This document shows, one piece after another, positions 24,250 to 33,437 of a stretch of 42,011 nt of DNA. The stretch is taken from the NCBI GenBank assembly GCA_018821305.1, contig JAHJMN010000018.1, positions 1-42,011 on the forward strand, written 5' to 3'. Positions within the stretch are counted from its first letter, which is position 1; every line of letters starts with the position of its first letter. A model generated the notes under the pieces. It saw only the letters and a list, made by a program, of their open reading frames with translations. It was not told the DNA's origin and searched no databases. A program made the translations under genes and the position numbers. The stretch is from Myxococcota bacterium. Its GTDB lineage: Bacteria > Myxococcota_A > Polyangia > HGW-17.

Positions 24250-26281
24250 AAGAGATCAGCACTGCTGCCGCTGTGAAAATTCCGAGTTTTCGAAGGGGTG
24301 GAAACGAACTCAGAGCAAATGCAGCAAAGCCAGCGGAAATTACAAATGTACTAATCATTACCGGCCTTAGAGTTACCGCAAGGGAACGCTCAACTGAATT
24401 TACCGGATTTAATCCTGATTCATAAAAGTTCATGTAATTTTTCATAAAATGAATAGTAGCATCAATGCTGATTCCCATGGTAATCGCGCTGATCAGGACA
24501 CTTCCGGCATCAAGAGTTGTTTTTGTAAGGCCCATAAGTGAATACATTATGCCTATGCTCAGCACCGATGGAATCATTGAAAGTAAGGCTGCAAATAAAC
24601 TGCGGAACTGAAACAACATCAATATGAAAACAAATAGAACTGCCAGAGCCGTACTTAAAAACAGTGTAAATACAATATTGTGCATAATTTTACCTGTTTC
24701 TACCGAAACGCCCCCTGTTTCTACCCTGATTTTCAGACCACTTTTTTCAAGTCTTTTTTTAAAAACTGTCTCCGCAATTTTCCTGGCATCTTCTATTTTT
24801 CGAAAATCAGAATTTTTCAAACTTATTGTGAATCGGATCGCAGAACCATCAGGGGATACGAAGCGTCTTATGTTTCTGTTTTTACTTAAAAGCCCCCACA
24901 CTGACCACGGTACTTCTTTACTTAGCATCAATTCTTTTAATATGAGAATTGGTGTATGAGGTCCTGCGATTAGGGCCCTTCCGAAAACATCCAGATTATT
25001 ATTAAAAATACGAATATTTTCGGATTTATAAAAAGTGCCTTTACTTCCTCTCAAAACCACTTCTATTGAATTAAGTCCCGTCACATTTTTTTCTATAAAA
25101 AGTGCATCTTTATAAACCTTTGAATCTAAAGGAAGATAGTTGATATTTCGGGTTTCAATCTGCAATTTGAAGGCGTAATAAATAGAAACGATAATTATCA
25201 GGACAATAACTGCAGTTATTGTTTTATCAGAAAAACGGGATTGAATACTGGCTTCTCTGTATCTTTTGCCCAGGGGAAGTTTAATTTTTTCACTCAGAAT
25301 AGGAAAAACATACAGTGTAAAAAAAAGAGTGAACAGGAGTCCGAAAATAACATAAACAGCCATTAACCTCATGGCGCTCATTGGTGAAAACAGAAATGCC
25401 GAAAAACCCGCCATCGTAGTGAGAATTGAAAACACGCATGGATTTTTGATACGTTCCATTCCGGAAGCAATGGGATTCTCAGTATTTTCAACTTTTTCCC
25501 GGATAAACGACGAGGCAGCGTGAATAAGTGTTTCTACACAAACCACAAGTATGACCATTGGAAGAATATTGGAAACAATGGTCAGTTTCCCCCCGGTTAA
25601 AACAACCAGCGCAAGACTGACAGACACTGTTCCAAGCATTGTAATAATTATTAGTACCACTACAGGAAGCGATCTGAAAAGTATAAGCAGTATGGAAATG
25701 GAAAAAATAATGTAAAGGGGTATATAACGACGACCAATAGCATCACCTTGTGACTCAAGGTAATGATTTATAACGCTTTCTCCCGTAATGTAGTATTCGA
25801 TATTTTTTGCATTCAGAAACTTTCGCAGTTTTTCCGGTAGTCTGCCATCCTTTCCTGAGGATGTAATGACAATACTGAGCCAATTCCCATGTGAATAAAG
25901 GGCAGATTCCTCGAAAAACTTACTACTTTTATCGAGGGAATTCAATCCTTTGGCCCCAGTCATAGGGGCCAGACTATCGAGTGCATCAAAGATGGAACTT
26001 ACGTCAGAAACGCCCCTTAATTGCTTTAACTCTCCAGCAATTACTCGAAGGTTTGATTCAAATTCAGATATACTTCCATGAACCGGAAATACGATAAAAA
26101 TATAATTGTCACTTCCGAAAACCCGTTGGAGATTATTCCGAAATTTAATAAGATCCTTACCGGGAGAAGCAAGGGCTCCGATAGAGTTATCAATCTTAAG
26201 ACGTGGAGCAAAAAATATTGAAATAACAACTAAAACAGCAGCGATGATGAGAGATAATTTCTGATTTAAGCGCATTTTCAA
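24170..26281 (-). CDS. RND/MMPL-superfamily exporter
   Basis: 703 residues, about 12 membrane segments in the RND pattern: one near the N-terminus, a large periplasmic loop (about 30-185), a bundle of five (about 185-335), one near 355, a second large loop (about 375-540) and a final bundle of five. Family members of this size and without an adaptor or porin nearby export lipids or hopanoid-like molecules in known cases. The substrate is unknown. Its last 80 bases are antisense to the end of the FAN1-like gene; both proteins need that sequence. Confidence 0.85.
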   Translation of the reverse strand: MKMRLNQKLSLIIAAVLVVISIFFAPRLKIDNSIGALASPGKDLIKFRNNLQRVFGSDNYIFIVFPVHGSISEFESNLRVIAGELKQLRGVSDVSSIFDALDSLAPMTGAKGLNSLDKSSKFFEESALYSHGNWLSIVITSSGKDGRLPEKLRKFLNAKNIEYYITGESVINHYLESQGDAIGRRYIPLYIIFSISILLILFRSLPVVVLIIITMLGTVSVSLALVVLTGGKLTIVSNILPMVILVVCVETLIHAASSFIREKVENTENPIASGMERIKNPCVFSILTTMAGFSAFLFSPMSAMRLMAVYVIFGLLFTLFFTLYVFPILSEKIKLPLGKRYREASIQSRFSDKTITAVIVLIIIVSIYYAFKLQIETRNINYLPLDSKVYKDALFIEKNVTGLNSIEVVLRGSKGTFYKSENIRIFNNNLDVFGRALIAGPHTPILILKELMLSKEVPWSVWGLLSKNRNIRRFVSPDGSAIRFTISLKNSDFRKIEDARKIAETVFKKRLEKSGLKIRVETGGVSVETGKIMHNIVFTLFLSTALAVLFVFILMLFQFRSLFAALLSMIPSVLSIGIMYSLMGLTKTTLDAGSVLISAITMGISIDATIHFMKNYMNFYESGLNPVNSVERSLAVTLRPVMISTFVISAGFAAFALSSFPPLRKLGIFTAAAVLISFILTVVALPALLRLLHPLIGREKQSQ

Positions 26282-26858
26282 TATTCCACTGGAAAGTCAC
26301 AAGCAAATACAGGACACGAACTTTTTCGTAATTCCCGCAAGATATATTAAAGCATTTTGTGAAGAATCGTACTTAAAATCCTGGAAATACAGCGGTTTCC
26401 AGTGTAACGGGAAAATTACCTCGGTAATGTTATTTTTGTAACATACTGTATTTTTTAGTTTAATTGAAGAATGAGTGCACACACAAATTACGCCCACATT
26501 TTATTAATGCACTATTTTTTAATACAAAGGAAAACTTCTTTATTTTTATTGCCTTGTATCTAATTGATATATTTAGAGATTATAGAATGAGAAAAATAAT
26601 TAACTATTTACGAAAAAAAAATCTTGAATCGGAAAAAAATGTGCACTAATTTGCAGAAGTTCTGTACCTGGAATCGAATTTCATATCACAATTTTCCAGT
26701 GTTTTAACCTTCTTTTGTTTTTTCAATATTGTCTTTCCATAATATCCCCAGATTCCAGGACAGATCATTTTTTCTCTCTTCAAGGAAATTTTACAGTCCA
26801 ATTGTATTTGTTATCTGGTTTGTACAGGGGCAGATCTGTGTCACGAATTTCAGTTCAA
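26282..26858. other. AT-rich intergenic region, no convincing gene
   Basis: 577 bp between two minus-strand genes. Two short open frames (26297-26497 minus and 26464-26649 plus) lack RBS and coding character. Seen: hairpin CTGGAAA/TTTCCAG (26381-26387/26396-26402); a nonamer TTTCCAGTG at 26396-26404 and 26696-26704 with its complement at 26287-26295; GTGCAC at 26475 and 26641; and CAGGACACGAACT (26310-26322), a short fragment of the repeat at 41878. Confidence 0.5.
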
Positions 26859-27950
26859 CTATTTGTCTTCCGGAAGTGTAATTGCGCATGAGGATGTTTC
26901 TTCATTGGGGATACCACCAGCATCTGAGCATATTTGAGTCTGGGTTCTTACGGTACTCCAGACTTTCATTTCATCCATGTAGCCAGTAAAATAATGCCCC
27001 TGCTCCGCCTGACCGCCATCAAGGAAGTTGTTAGAAAAGAAAACGCGGCTGTTGTCCGTTGTCAATGTATTAAGGGGCCCATATTCATGAACTTTCTCTG
27101 AATCCAGTTCACCATTTACATAAAGGTTGAGGCTAGAACCATCATAAGTGAAGGCAAGGTGGACCCACTCACCCGTTGTAATAAAAGCAGTTGTATGAGC
27201 AACATCATCCCAGTCGTTTACCCCAACTTCGAATTTAAAGTCAGAGGTCATGCCCATATAGAAGGATAAGCCTGTTGCATCGTATGTAGCCATACTGGAC
27301 ATTATGAAGCTCACATCCATGGGAAAAGCCGATGTCTGAATCCATCCTTCTACGGTAATTTCATCATAGGCATAGTAACCGGGACCACAATCAAGATATC
27401 CGCGCATATCGACGGTGCCGTCAAAATAAATACTTTCTCCGACGACGCCAGGCATTTCCCGGATGAGAGCGCCAGTGGTAAACTCATTGACGACACAGAG
27501 GTTATCATGAGGAGGCGCGCTATTATATTCCTGAGAACTGTTTCCATCGAGTTTGTACCAGCCAGTCATATCGGTTTCTACTTCAGATGTACATTCGCTG
27601 GTGTCGAATCTGCATGTTTCATTGCAGGACAAGGTTCCCCCGGTAAATCCATGGAGTACACATGTGCTTCCCTGAAGATCCGTTGAGTCACAAACCTCAT
27701 TAAATTCAACAATGCCATCACCGCATTCGTACTCCAGAACACAAGCATTGGAACAACCATCACCGTTTATGAAGTTGCCATCATCACATTCTTCGCCCTG
27801 CTCTTTAAGGTTATTTCCGCAAACCGGAGCATTAGTGTTGTTGGAATTATTAGTGTTATTCGTATTGTTACCGTTATTGTTTGATGAATCGTCATCACAT
27901 CCGGCCAATGAGGATAATACAATCGCTGTTAATAAAAAAAGATTTCTCAA
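26859..27950 (-). CDS. LamG-domain lipoprotein with cysteine-rich repeat
   Basis: 363 residues from a TTG start at 27950, chosen because AGGAGG lies six bases upstream and the chain then begins as a clean lipoprotein signal (RNLFLLTAIVLSSLAGC). An Asn-rich linker follows (about 25-40), then the CGN-EQGEECDDGN-INGDGCSNAC repeat (DUF4215-type, about 42-75) common in myxobacterial surface proteins, a second Cys segment, and a LamG/concanavalin-like domain (about 165-340) with VEGWIQT, GEWVHLAFTYDGSSLNLYVNG and YTGYMDEMKVW. Probably surface-exposed glycan or protein binding. Confidence 0.87.
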   Translation of the reverse strand: MRNLFLLTAIVLSSLAGCDDDSSNNNGNNTNNTNNSNNTNAPVCGNNLKEQGEECDDGNFINGDGCSNACVLEYECGDGIVEFNEVCDSTDLQGSTCVLHGFTGGTLSCNETCRFDTSECTSEVETDMTGWYKLDGNSSQEYNSAPPHDNLCVVNEFTTGALIREMPGVVGESIYFDGTVDMRGYLDCGPGYYAYDEITVEGWIQTSAFPMDVSFIMSSMATYDATGLSFYMGMTSDFKFEVGVNDWDDVAHTTAFITTGEWVHLAFTYDGSSLNLYVNGELDSEKVHEYGPLNTLTTDNSRVFFSNNFLDGGQAEQGHYFTGYMDEMKVWSTVRTQTQICSDAGGIPNEETSSCAITLPEDK

Positions 27951-27987
27951 GGGAACCTCCTGTGGGGCCAAACCCCGGGTTGGTTAT

Positions 27988-27993
27988 ATTATA
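27988..27993 (-). promoter_or_regulatory. Candidate -10 element of LamG lipoprotein gene
   Basis: Minus strand TATAAT, exact consensus, 38 nt upstream of the TTG start; no good -35. GGGG and CCCC runs at 27964-27976 could form a small hairpin just before the RBS. Confidence 0.35.
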
Positions 27994-28026
27994 TCCATAT
28001 TTCATTGTTATGCATTACCCAAAAGC

Positions 28027-29412
28027 TCAGGATGTAAAAAAGAGAAAGTTCCCCGGTGGATAAAATGCATGAAATCTTGAAAAAGTCAGTGCGCCAAAAG
28101 TATTTACTATCAACCCCCACGCGGCAAGAGCGTAAAAAACTCTAGTGAACTTAATCCCGGAAAAAGCAATTATCAGTAGTATAAAAACAGTGAAATCAAT
28201 GCTGAATCTGTATCCGTACTGAACAAACCCGCTGTTCTGGTAAGAAAACACTAAAAGGGCCATCACTGCAGAAATAAAAACAAATCCAGGAATAAGGTTT
28301 TTCTTCATATTTGCCCTGAACATATAAAATAAAACCGGCGTGGTAAGCCACAATGCCATTCCATGAGGACTGATTTGAATAAAGGGCCACGAAGTTTTTA
28401 TTCTCGGAAGAAGAGTAAATACTACGGATAAATTTCTTGAAAGATATTCATAATTAAAGAGACCATACTTCTGAATGCGGTATTGCCAGCGCACATCAAG
28501 ATAGTTATGACCGAATTCAAATACATCCTGGAATCTCAGATAATTGTGAGTCATCACTGCAGCGATTGCTAAAATAATTGGAATTGAAAAAATGGACAGG
28601 GTGAATATATCCCCTCGAATATTTTTAAAACCATTTTTGCGCCACAGGTAAAAAGCATAGAAAATCGAAGCGAAAATCATGGGAGTACGGGAAAGAAACG
28701 CTGCACTGAGGGCGAAACCCGCAAGAATTGGATGGTCAGTAAAAACTGCAAGAAGAAAGCAGATTATGAAGAAGACACCAAAAATGTGGGCTGTAAACCA
28801 TACTTCCCCTCGTACTGAAGCCCAAAAAAAAGCGGTTCCAAATGCAAAAATTCCAGTTAGAACAAGGGACTGCAGAAACGTTCGCTTGTGCCAACCGTGT
28901 TGAGCAGTTACTGAAAGTAAAAGCCAGAAAAGCGCCATGGCTGCAGCGGCAAATATCACAGTGATAAGAACGTCATTCGCTCGCAGGCCCCAGAGTTTAA
29001 CAGGCACCAGCATCACAATTGCCGGGGCCGGTGGAAAACTCACATACCACTTACTTTTCCGGGCTCTGATATCAGAGGCATTTAGTGTTAAAAACTTCCC
29101 ATCAAGTGTACGGAAAATGTTCTTTCCTTTTGAGTGATACCATTTTCCCGATACGGATTTGCCGGACCTCAACTCCAGAGTAAGTACCCTCGCCCAGTCA
29201 TTCCCATGAGGCGGTGGCGTTTTCATATGGAGATTTCCGGAAAGCCAGCTTTCTGCTAGATAGGCAAAGTGATTGTTTTTACTTGCTGATGTTATACGTT
29301 TATAGGCGAAAAGAGAATAAACAGTGCCCACAAACAGGAATATACCCAGGGCAGTAACTATCCTTGCCCTGAGTGATAAGTTTGTGATTTTATCAGGAAA
29401 GTTCCTTATCAT
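28027..29412 (-). CDS. GT-C-like polytopic membrane protein
   Basis: 461 residues with about ten hydrophobic segments. N-terminal TM (about 17-36), then an extracytoplasmic loop with YLAESWLSGNLHM and WYVSFPPAPAIVMLVP before the second TM, a pattern I associate with GT-C-type glycosyltransferases that use lipid-linked sugars. No catalytic residue can be assigned with confidence. The start overlaps the end of the RNB gene by 20 nt, so it is probably the last gene of an rplS-RNB-this operon. Confidence 0.7.
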   Translation of the reverse strand: MIRNFPDKITNLSLRARIVTALGIFLFVGTVYSLFAYKRITSASKNNHFAYLAESWLSGNLHMKTPPPHGNDWARVLTLELRSGKSVSGKWYHSKGKNIFRTLDGKFLTLNASDIRARKSKWYVSFPPAPAIVMLVPVKLWGLRANDVLITVIFAAAAMALFWLLLSVTAQHGWHKRTFLQSLVLTGIFAFGTAFFWASVRGEVWFTAHIFGVFFIICFLLAVFTDHPILAGFALSAAFLSRTPMIFASIFYAFYLWRKNGFKNIRGDIFTLSIFSIPIILAIAAVMTHNYLRFQDVFEFGHNYLDVRWQYRIQKYGLFNYEYLSRNLSVVFTLLPRIKTSWPFIQISPHGMALWLTTPVLFYMFRANMKKNLIPGFVFISAVMALLVFSYQNSGFVQYGYRFSIDFTVFILLIIAFSGIKFTRVFYALAAWGLIVNTFGALTFSRFHAFYPPGNFLFFTS

Positions 29413-31393
29413 GGGTCATGTTCATGTATTCTCTGCGGGGATCGCAGGCTTTGACTGTAAACTGAACAACATCACCGGGGGTTACCGATTTTGCAAATGA
29501 AACCGTTTGCCTCATGGCCAGCTTATTAATGTATATAAGACCGCGAGTTCCTTCAGGAAAAACATCCAGCACCGTACATTCGACGGAAAATGGAAGATTG
29601 CGTCTTATATATTCAAACAGCCAGTAATTTTCAGAATTTTTCTCAGTAATCGAAGCTGCACTTACCGCAGCATCAACAGTTCCATGAATTTTTGTAACTT
29701 CCTCAATGGTAAGAAGAGAGCCTCCTGAGAGATGTGTCATTATTTGTCTGTGGGCAAGAAGATCCCCGTATCGACGAAGAGGTGATGATGCCTGAACATA
29801 AACTCCGATTCCCAGACCACAGTGAGGTCCCGGATGAACTGAATATTCCCCGCGACGTATATTTTTAAGAGCAGCAAACTGCTGAGCAATTGTATTAACT
29901 TCTTTAATTGGTGAAGTCGGGGGCCCTTGAACACGATAAATAGCGGGAATTGAATTACGACGACAGTACTCACCGGCAACGTTATTTGCAATTATCATAC
30001 ATTCAGAAACCACAAGGTGCGATGGCGTCTCTTCGTTTTTTAACAAAACAGTTATCTCACCGGATTCTTCAACGTGAATATCAAGTTCCGGAAGATTGAC
30101 ACTGAATGCCCCCTGTTTTTCGCGGTATGATTTTCGCAATAGTGCCATTTTGTGGTAAATGCTGAAAATTTCATCACCTATTTGTTCATCGACTTCTTCG
30201 TAGGTCATACGGCGATCAACAGATACTACGGAACTGAAAATATTGAAATCTTTGATGTTACCTTCATTGTCCACGCGAACTTTAAAAGTCATAGCCCGGC
30301 GTTTTTCCCCTTGAATAAGGGAGCCTACGTATTCACTCAGAATTGAGGGAAGCATATTGATGACCATGTCCGGAAGGTAAACGCTTGTTCCCCTTTTCAT
30401 TGCAATTGAATCAAGGGGAGTACCGGGTTTTACATAAAAACCGGGATCTGCAATATGGATATGGACAATGAATCCGTCGTCATCAGTTGAAATACTAAGG
30501 GCATCATCTATGTCGCGGGTTTTAGCATCATCAATGGTTACCGTGTAAAGATTCGTAAGATCCGTGCAGTCTTCAAACGTCAATTCAGGAAGTTCGAAAA
30601 AGAGATCTTCGGGAAAATCCCTTCGAATGTCATATTTGAGAAGATCAAGGTTTTCATGTTCGTCAAAAGCGCCAATATGACGGAGTAAGGAAAAAGCAAC
30701 CTGATGAGGAAGCCCTTTCAGGCTGCACTTATGAGCTAGCTCATCCATGAAATCAAGAAACTCTTCATTAAAAGATGACGGATCCCTTGCTATTGCAAGT
30801 TGACGTATGCGTGAGTACCAACTGCGGTAAACTTCAGAACTGACCTTGAGCCGAATGTTATCAATATCGACTCCCGGAGCGAAGGAACTCTGAAATAATT
30901 CAGTTAACTCCCTGCGTATTTTGACTTTCTCAAGCATACGAGACCGGGATACGAGCATTTCCTTCACGGCGGATTCATTCCTGACCTCCCAGACATTTTT
31001 CACTCTTTTAAAGTAAACACCATCTCGGAAAAGGCTTAGATAAACGGCATAAATAGCCGAAGCTCTACGATCTTCAGTAATAAGCTCAGTTAGAAAGTCC
31101 GTAGTGCAGGAAGATTGCTCGCCATAAATGAGATCCCAGACCTCTTTGATGTCGATTTCAGGCATCATTGTTTCCGCTTCTGCAATAATATCAGTTGCAC
31201 GGGCACTGAAATCACCTACGGATGGAAATGACCCCGGTAGTTTTTCTTCTATTTTTGATTCGGCTAATTTTGATTCGTTACCGCGCATATCACGAACCGG
31301 AAGAAAACCCTTTTTGTCAGCGGGTCCAATTACCAGGTACAGTGATGGATTTCCTTTTGAATCATTGGAGATTACAACGGCACTATCAGCCAA
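29393..31393 (-). CDS. RNB-domain exoribonuclease (RNase II/R family)
   Basis: 666 residues. The catalytic RNB domain begins near 275 with TIDDAKTRDIDDALS (286-300), the aspartates that bind the catalytic metals, and continues through YLPDMVINMLPS, RRAMTF, CMIIANN and ASSPLRRYGDLLAH. The N-terminal ~200 residues lack a clear cold-shock domain, and the C-terminal S1-like part is short, so it is nearer the RNase II group of short members than RNase R. The start is TTG at 31393, after CAGGAACTCAGG. It follows rplS by 24 nt on the same strand. Confidence 0.88.
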   Translation of the reverse strand: MADSAVVISNDSKGNPSLYLVIGPADKKGFLPVRDMRGNESKLAESKIEEKLPGSFPSVGDFSARATDIIAEAETMMPEIDIKEVWDLIYGEQSSCTTDFLTELITEDRRASAIYAVYLSLFRDGVYFKRVKNVWEVRNESAVKEMLVSRSRMLEKVKIRRELTELFQSSFAPGVDIDNIRLKVSSEVYRSWYSRIRQLAIARDPSSFNEEFLDFMDELAHKCSLKGLPHQVAFSLLRHIGAFDEHENLDLLKYDIRRDFPEDLFFELPELTFEDCTDLTNLYTVTIDDAKTRDIDDALSISTDDDGFIVHIHIADPGFYVKPGTPLDSIAMKRGTSVYLPDMVINMLPSILSEYVGSLIQGEKRRAMTFKVRVDNEGNIKDFNIFSSVVSVDRRMTYEEVDEQIGDEIFSIYHKMALLRKSYREKQGAFSVNLPELDIHVEESGEITVLLKNEETPSHLVVSECMIIANNVAGEYCRRNSIPAIYRVQGPPTSPIKEVNTIAQQFAALKNIRRGEYSVHPGPHCGLGIGVYVQASSPLRRYGDLLAHRQIMTHLSGGSLLTIEEVTKIHGTVDAAVSAASITEKNSENYWLFEYIRRNLPFSVECTVLDVFPEGTRGLIYINKLAMRQTVSFAKSVTPGDVVQFTVKACDPRREYMNMTHDKELS

Positions 31394-31417
31394 TTTTTAC
31401 CTGAGTTCCTGAAGAAA

Positions 31418-31783
31418 TCAGGATTTGATGAAGGTTTTTTCACGGATTCTGGCAGCTCTGCCACGGAGTGAACGCAGATAGTAAAGTTTAGCTCTTCTTA
31501 CGCGACCGCGCATTCCAAGTTCAACCTTTTCGATTACAGGGCTTACTACGGGGAAAATTCTTTCAACGCCAACGCCGTAGCTTACTTTACGGACAGTAAA
31601 TGTAGAGCGGTTGCCACCGTTTCTTTTCCGGATGCAAACGCCTTCGAAAACCTGAACACGATCACGGTTTCCTTCTTTTACTTTTACATGTACGCGAACT
31701 GTATCTCCCACTCTGAATGCAGGATAGTCGGTTCTGAGATATTCTTTTTCAATTTTTTCAACGATCGGATGAGCGTAACTCAT
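31418..31783 (-). CDS. rplS: 50S ribosomal protein L19
   Basis: 121 residues, full length for L19. Diagnostic segments: [54 protein letters not shown] and [12 protein letters not shown]. It contacts 16S rRNA at the subunit interface. RBS AGGAG. The usual partners rpsP, rimM and trmD are absent; here it heads a cluster with the RNB exoribonuclease. Confidence 0.98.
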   Translation of the reverse strand: MSYAHPIVEKIEKEYLRTDYPAFRVGDTVRVHVKVKEGNRDRVQVFEGVCIRKRNGGNRSTFTVRKVSYGVGVERIFPVVSPVIEKVELGMRGRVRRAKLYYLRSLRGRAARIREKTFIKS

Positions 31784-32084
31784 TTTATCAGCTCCTAAAA
31801 AATGTAATAATATTAACGCTTAAACACTACTTGTACTGGTTAAGGAAAGAACCTGTCCCGCGCACAGAGGCATGTATATACCGGAATTGACTCAAATTAC
31901 AACCATTTTTTGTAAAATCGAATTTTTTCTGTCTTCAATCTTGTTTTTTCACCATCACCATGCTCGTAAGATATGGACAAATCTTTTCCTGTTAGGATTT
32001 TTAATGAACTCCTGACAGGACAGAAAACATATAATAATGGTAAAGTAATAATAACAATGTTAGTTTTTAATTGGTTGGATTTAA
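31784..32084. other. Divergent intergenic region of rplS and exported-protein gene
   Basis: 301 bp with no gene. A minus-strand promoter candidate is TTGTAA (31897-31902) and TATATA (31875-31880), 16-bp spacer, giving rplS a leader of about 85 nt. A plus-strand TATAAT at 32030-32035 may serve the gene at 32085, but no -35 is visible at proper distance. Confidence 0.4.
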
Positions 32085-32585
32085 ATGTTTTTACGACTTT
32101 TGGTTTTTCTTTTGTTTTCATTAGTTATTTCGCCAGTTACCGCGAAAAAGCGTGGTTTTGAACCGCCGGATGGAGAGGTTTCTGTGGGTCCCGGTCTTGC
32201 TTTTACCTGGGACAAATCCCCGGGCGTTGCTGTCAGTGCAGATGCAGCATGGCTCGTCAGTCTATTTGCCTTTTCCGGAACAATTAAAATGAACGCAAAG
32301 GAAGATGATCTTATTTTCAGTGGACATGTTGAAGTTACAGCTTATTTCCTGGCAACAATTGGAGCGGGTTCAGGATTCATTAAAGGACATAACTATCAAG
32401 GTTTTGCCTGGCATGGATTCATTGGTATGCCTGTTCCACTGAATATTTCTGAAAAAACTGCTGCTCAATATCTAGGGATCTTTAAAAATATGTTCATCGA
32501 ACCGTATTACCGATTTACCCGTTTTCAGGGACGATTTATACATGAAGCTGGTGTCATGGTTAAAGTCACCACCTGGAAACTATGA
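32085..32585 (+). CDS. Exported hypothetical protein, beta-rich
   Basis: 166 residues. Signal peptide MFLRLLVFLLFSLVISPVTAKK with likely cleavage after TA. The mature part alternates short hydrophobic and polar strands with many Gly, Phe and Tyr and ends in KVTTWKL, resembling a small outer-membrane barrel or beta-rich periplasmic protein. No family recognised. The start has no strong RBS. Confidence 0.6.
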   Translation: MFLRLLVFLLFSLVISPVTAKKRGFEPPDGEVSVGPGLAFTWDKSPGVAVSADAAWLVSLFAFSGTIKMNAKEDDLIFSGHVEVTAYFLATIGAGSGFIKGHNYQGFAWHGFIGMPVPLNISEKTAAQYLGIFKNMFIEPYYRFTRFQGRFIHEAGVMVKVTTWKL

Positions 32586-32746
32586 TCGTTTTCATAACCC
32601 AAATTTGTTTTCCTCTCTTTATGATGACTTGATAGGCATTTCTAAAGTTTCTGTAATCGCTTCAGTTTTAGTATTTGCATTCCCATTATATTAATACAAA
32701 GTTCAAATCTACGAAGGATTTTCCTGATAAAAGATTTGCAGGGAGG

Positions 32747-32774
32747 TTGACATATATCTTTTGGGATATATATC
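32747..32774 (+). promoter_or_regulatory. Probable promoter of the thioredoxin gene
   Basis: An exact TTGACA (32747-32752) is followed after 16 bp by TATATC (32769-32774). A 10-bp palindrome GATATATATC (32765-32774) covers the -10, where a repressor could act. The leader would be about 55 nt. Confidence 0.5.
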
Positions 32775-32834
32775 TTCTGTAGAAACTCCTGGAATCCACC
32801 GGGATGATACTGGAGAATGGAAAGGATATAGAAA

Positions 32835-33179
32835 ATGCTCAGAACAAATTTACCACACCTCGAATCCATTGATGATTTTAAAACTATGCTCGAATCCGGG
32901 AAAAAATTTGCCGTTGTCTGCGGGCGCATGGGCCCCATGTGCATTCCCGTGTATGATGCCATGGAAAATCTGCAACCCAAGTATGAAGATATTAAATTGA
33001 TGGACATGAACTTCGATGGGCCAACGGCAGCTAAAACCATCAGAGCGCTTCCAGAAACGCGAAATTTCAATGGACTTCCCTTTACTGTCTATTTTAATGA
33101 AGGCAAGGTGGTGGCCGCAACAAGCAGCATTCAGACCAAGGCTCAAATAAAAGAGATTCTGAACTCCAAAATGCAGTAA
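32835..33179 (+). CDS. Thioredoxin-fold protein with atypical active site
   Basis: 114 residues with thioredoxin fold features: a strand FAVVCG, the active-site loop RMGPMCIPV, MDMNFD, and the cis-Pro segment NGLPFTVYF (P82) followed by EGKVV. Instead of WCGPC it has GPMC: only C36 aligns with the CXXC pair, in its second position, and the first cysteine is replaced by glycine. Another cysteine, C29, lies seven residues before. It is upstream of a thioredoxin reductase gene of unusual type, so the two probably form a pair. RBS AAGGAT is somewhat distant. Confidence 0.8.
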   Translation: MLRTNLPHLESIDDFKTMLESGKKFAVVCGRMGPMCIPVYDAMENLQPKYEDIKLMDMNFDGPTAAKTIRALPETRNFNGLPFTVYFNEGKVVAATSSIQTKAQIKEILNSKMQ

Positions 33180-33193
33180 TTTATTTATATTAC

Positions 33194-33411
33194 AGACCGC
33201 TTTCAACTTAATTTGTTTTCTATCCTTTTATGTCGAATGCGGCCTGGGCAATCACCAATGTTTATGACCTGACCCTGCTCTCTGTTTTTCTGACTACCTG
33301 AGTCCCTGGTAAAAAAATCAGGAACGCAGGAAATCAGTAGCAGGAACAGGAAAACAGGCTCTTTCCTGAAGCATTTGTTTAAAACGAGTCACAATCGTAT
33401 TGCTCAGGACA
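33194..33411 (-). repeat. Dispersed inverted-repeat element, copy C
   Basis: Reverse orientation. The left end AGACCGCTT (33194-33202) equals the complement of the right end of copy D. Then come a CCTTTTAT segment, ATGTTTATGACCTGA, and the hairpin with arms around GTTTTTCTGACTACCTGAG and AAATCAGTAGCAGGAACAGG, ending in AAACGAGTCACAATCGTATT. The last bases TTGCTCAGGACA (33400-33411) also match the start of the 61-bp inverted repeat at 39195. It lies between trx and trxB. Confidence 0.7.
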
Positions 33412-33437
33412 CGAAATATCTATAAACGCTGAAATGG

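Noticed and set aside
26297-26649. Two short open frames in the AT-rich gap
   Set aside because: No RBS; the second needs a TTG start; composition does not look coding.
31897-32161. Open frames on both strands before the exported-protein gene
   Set aside because: They overlap the promoter region of rplS and the signal peptide of the real gene, and show no coding features.
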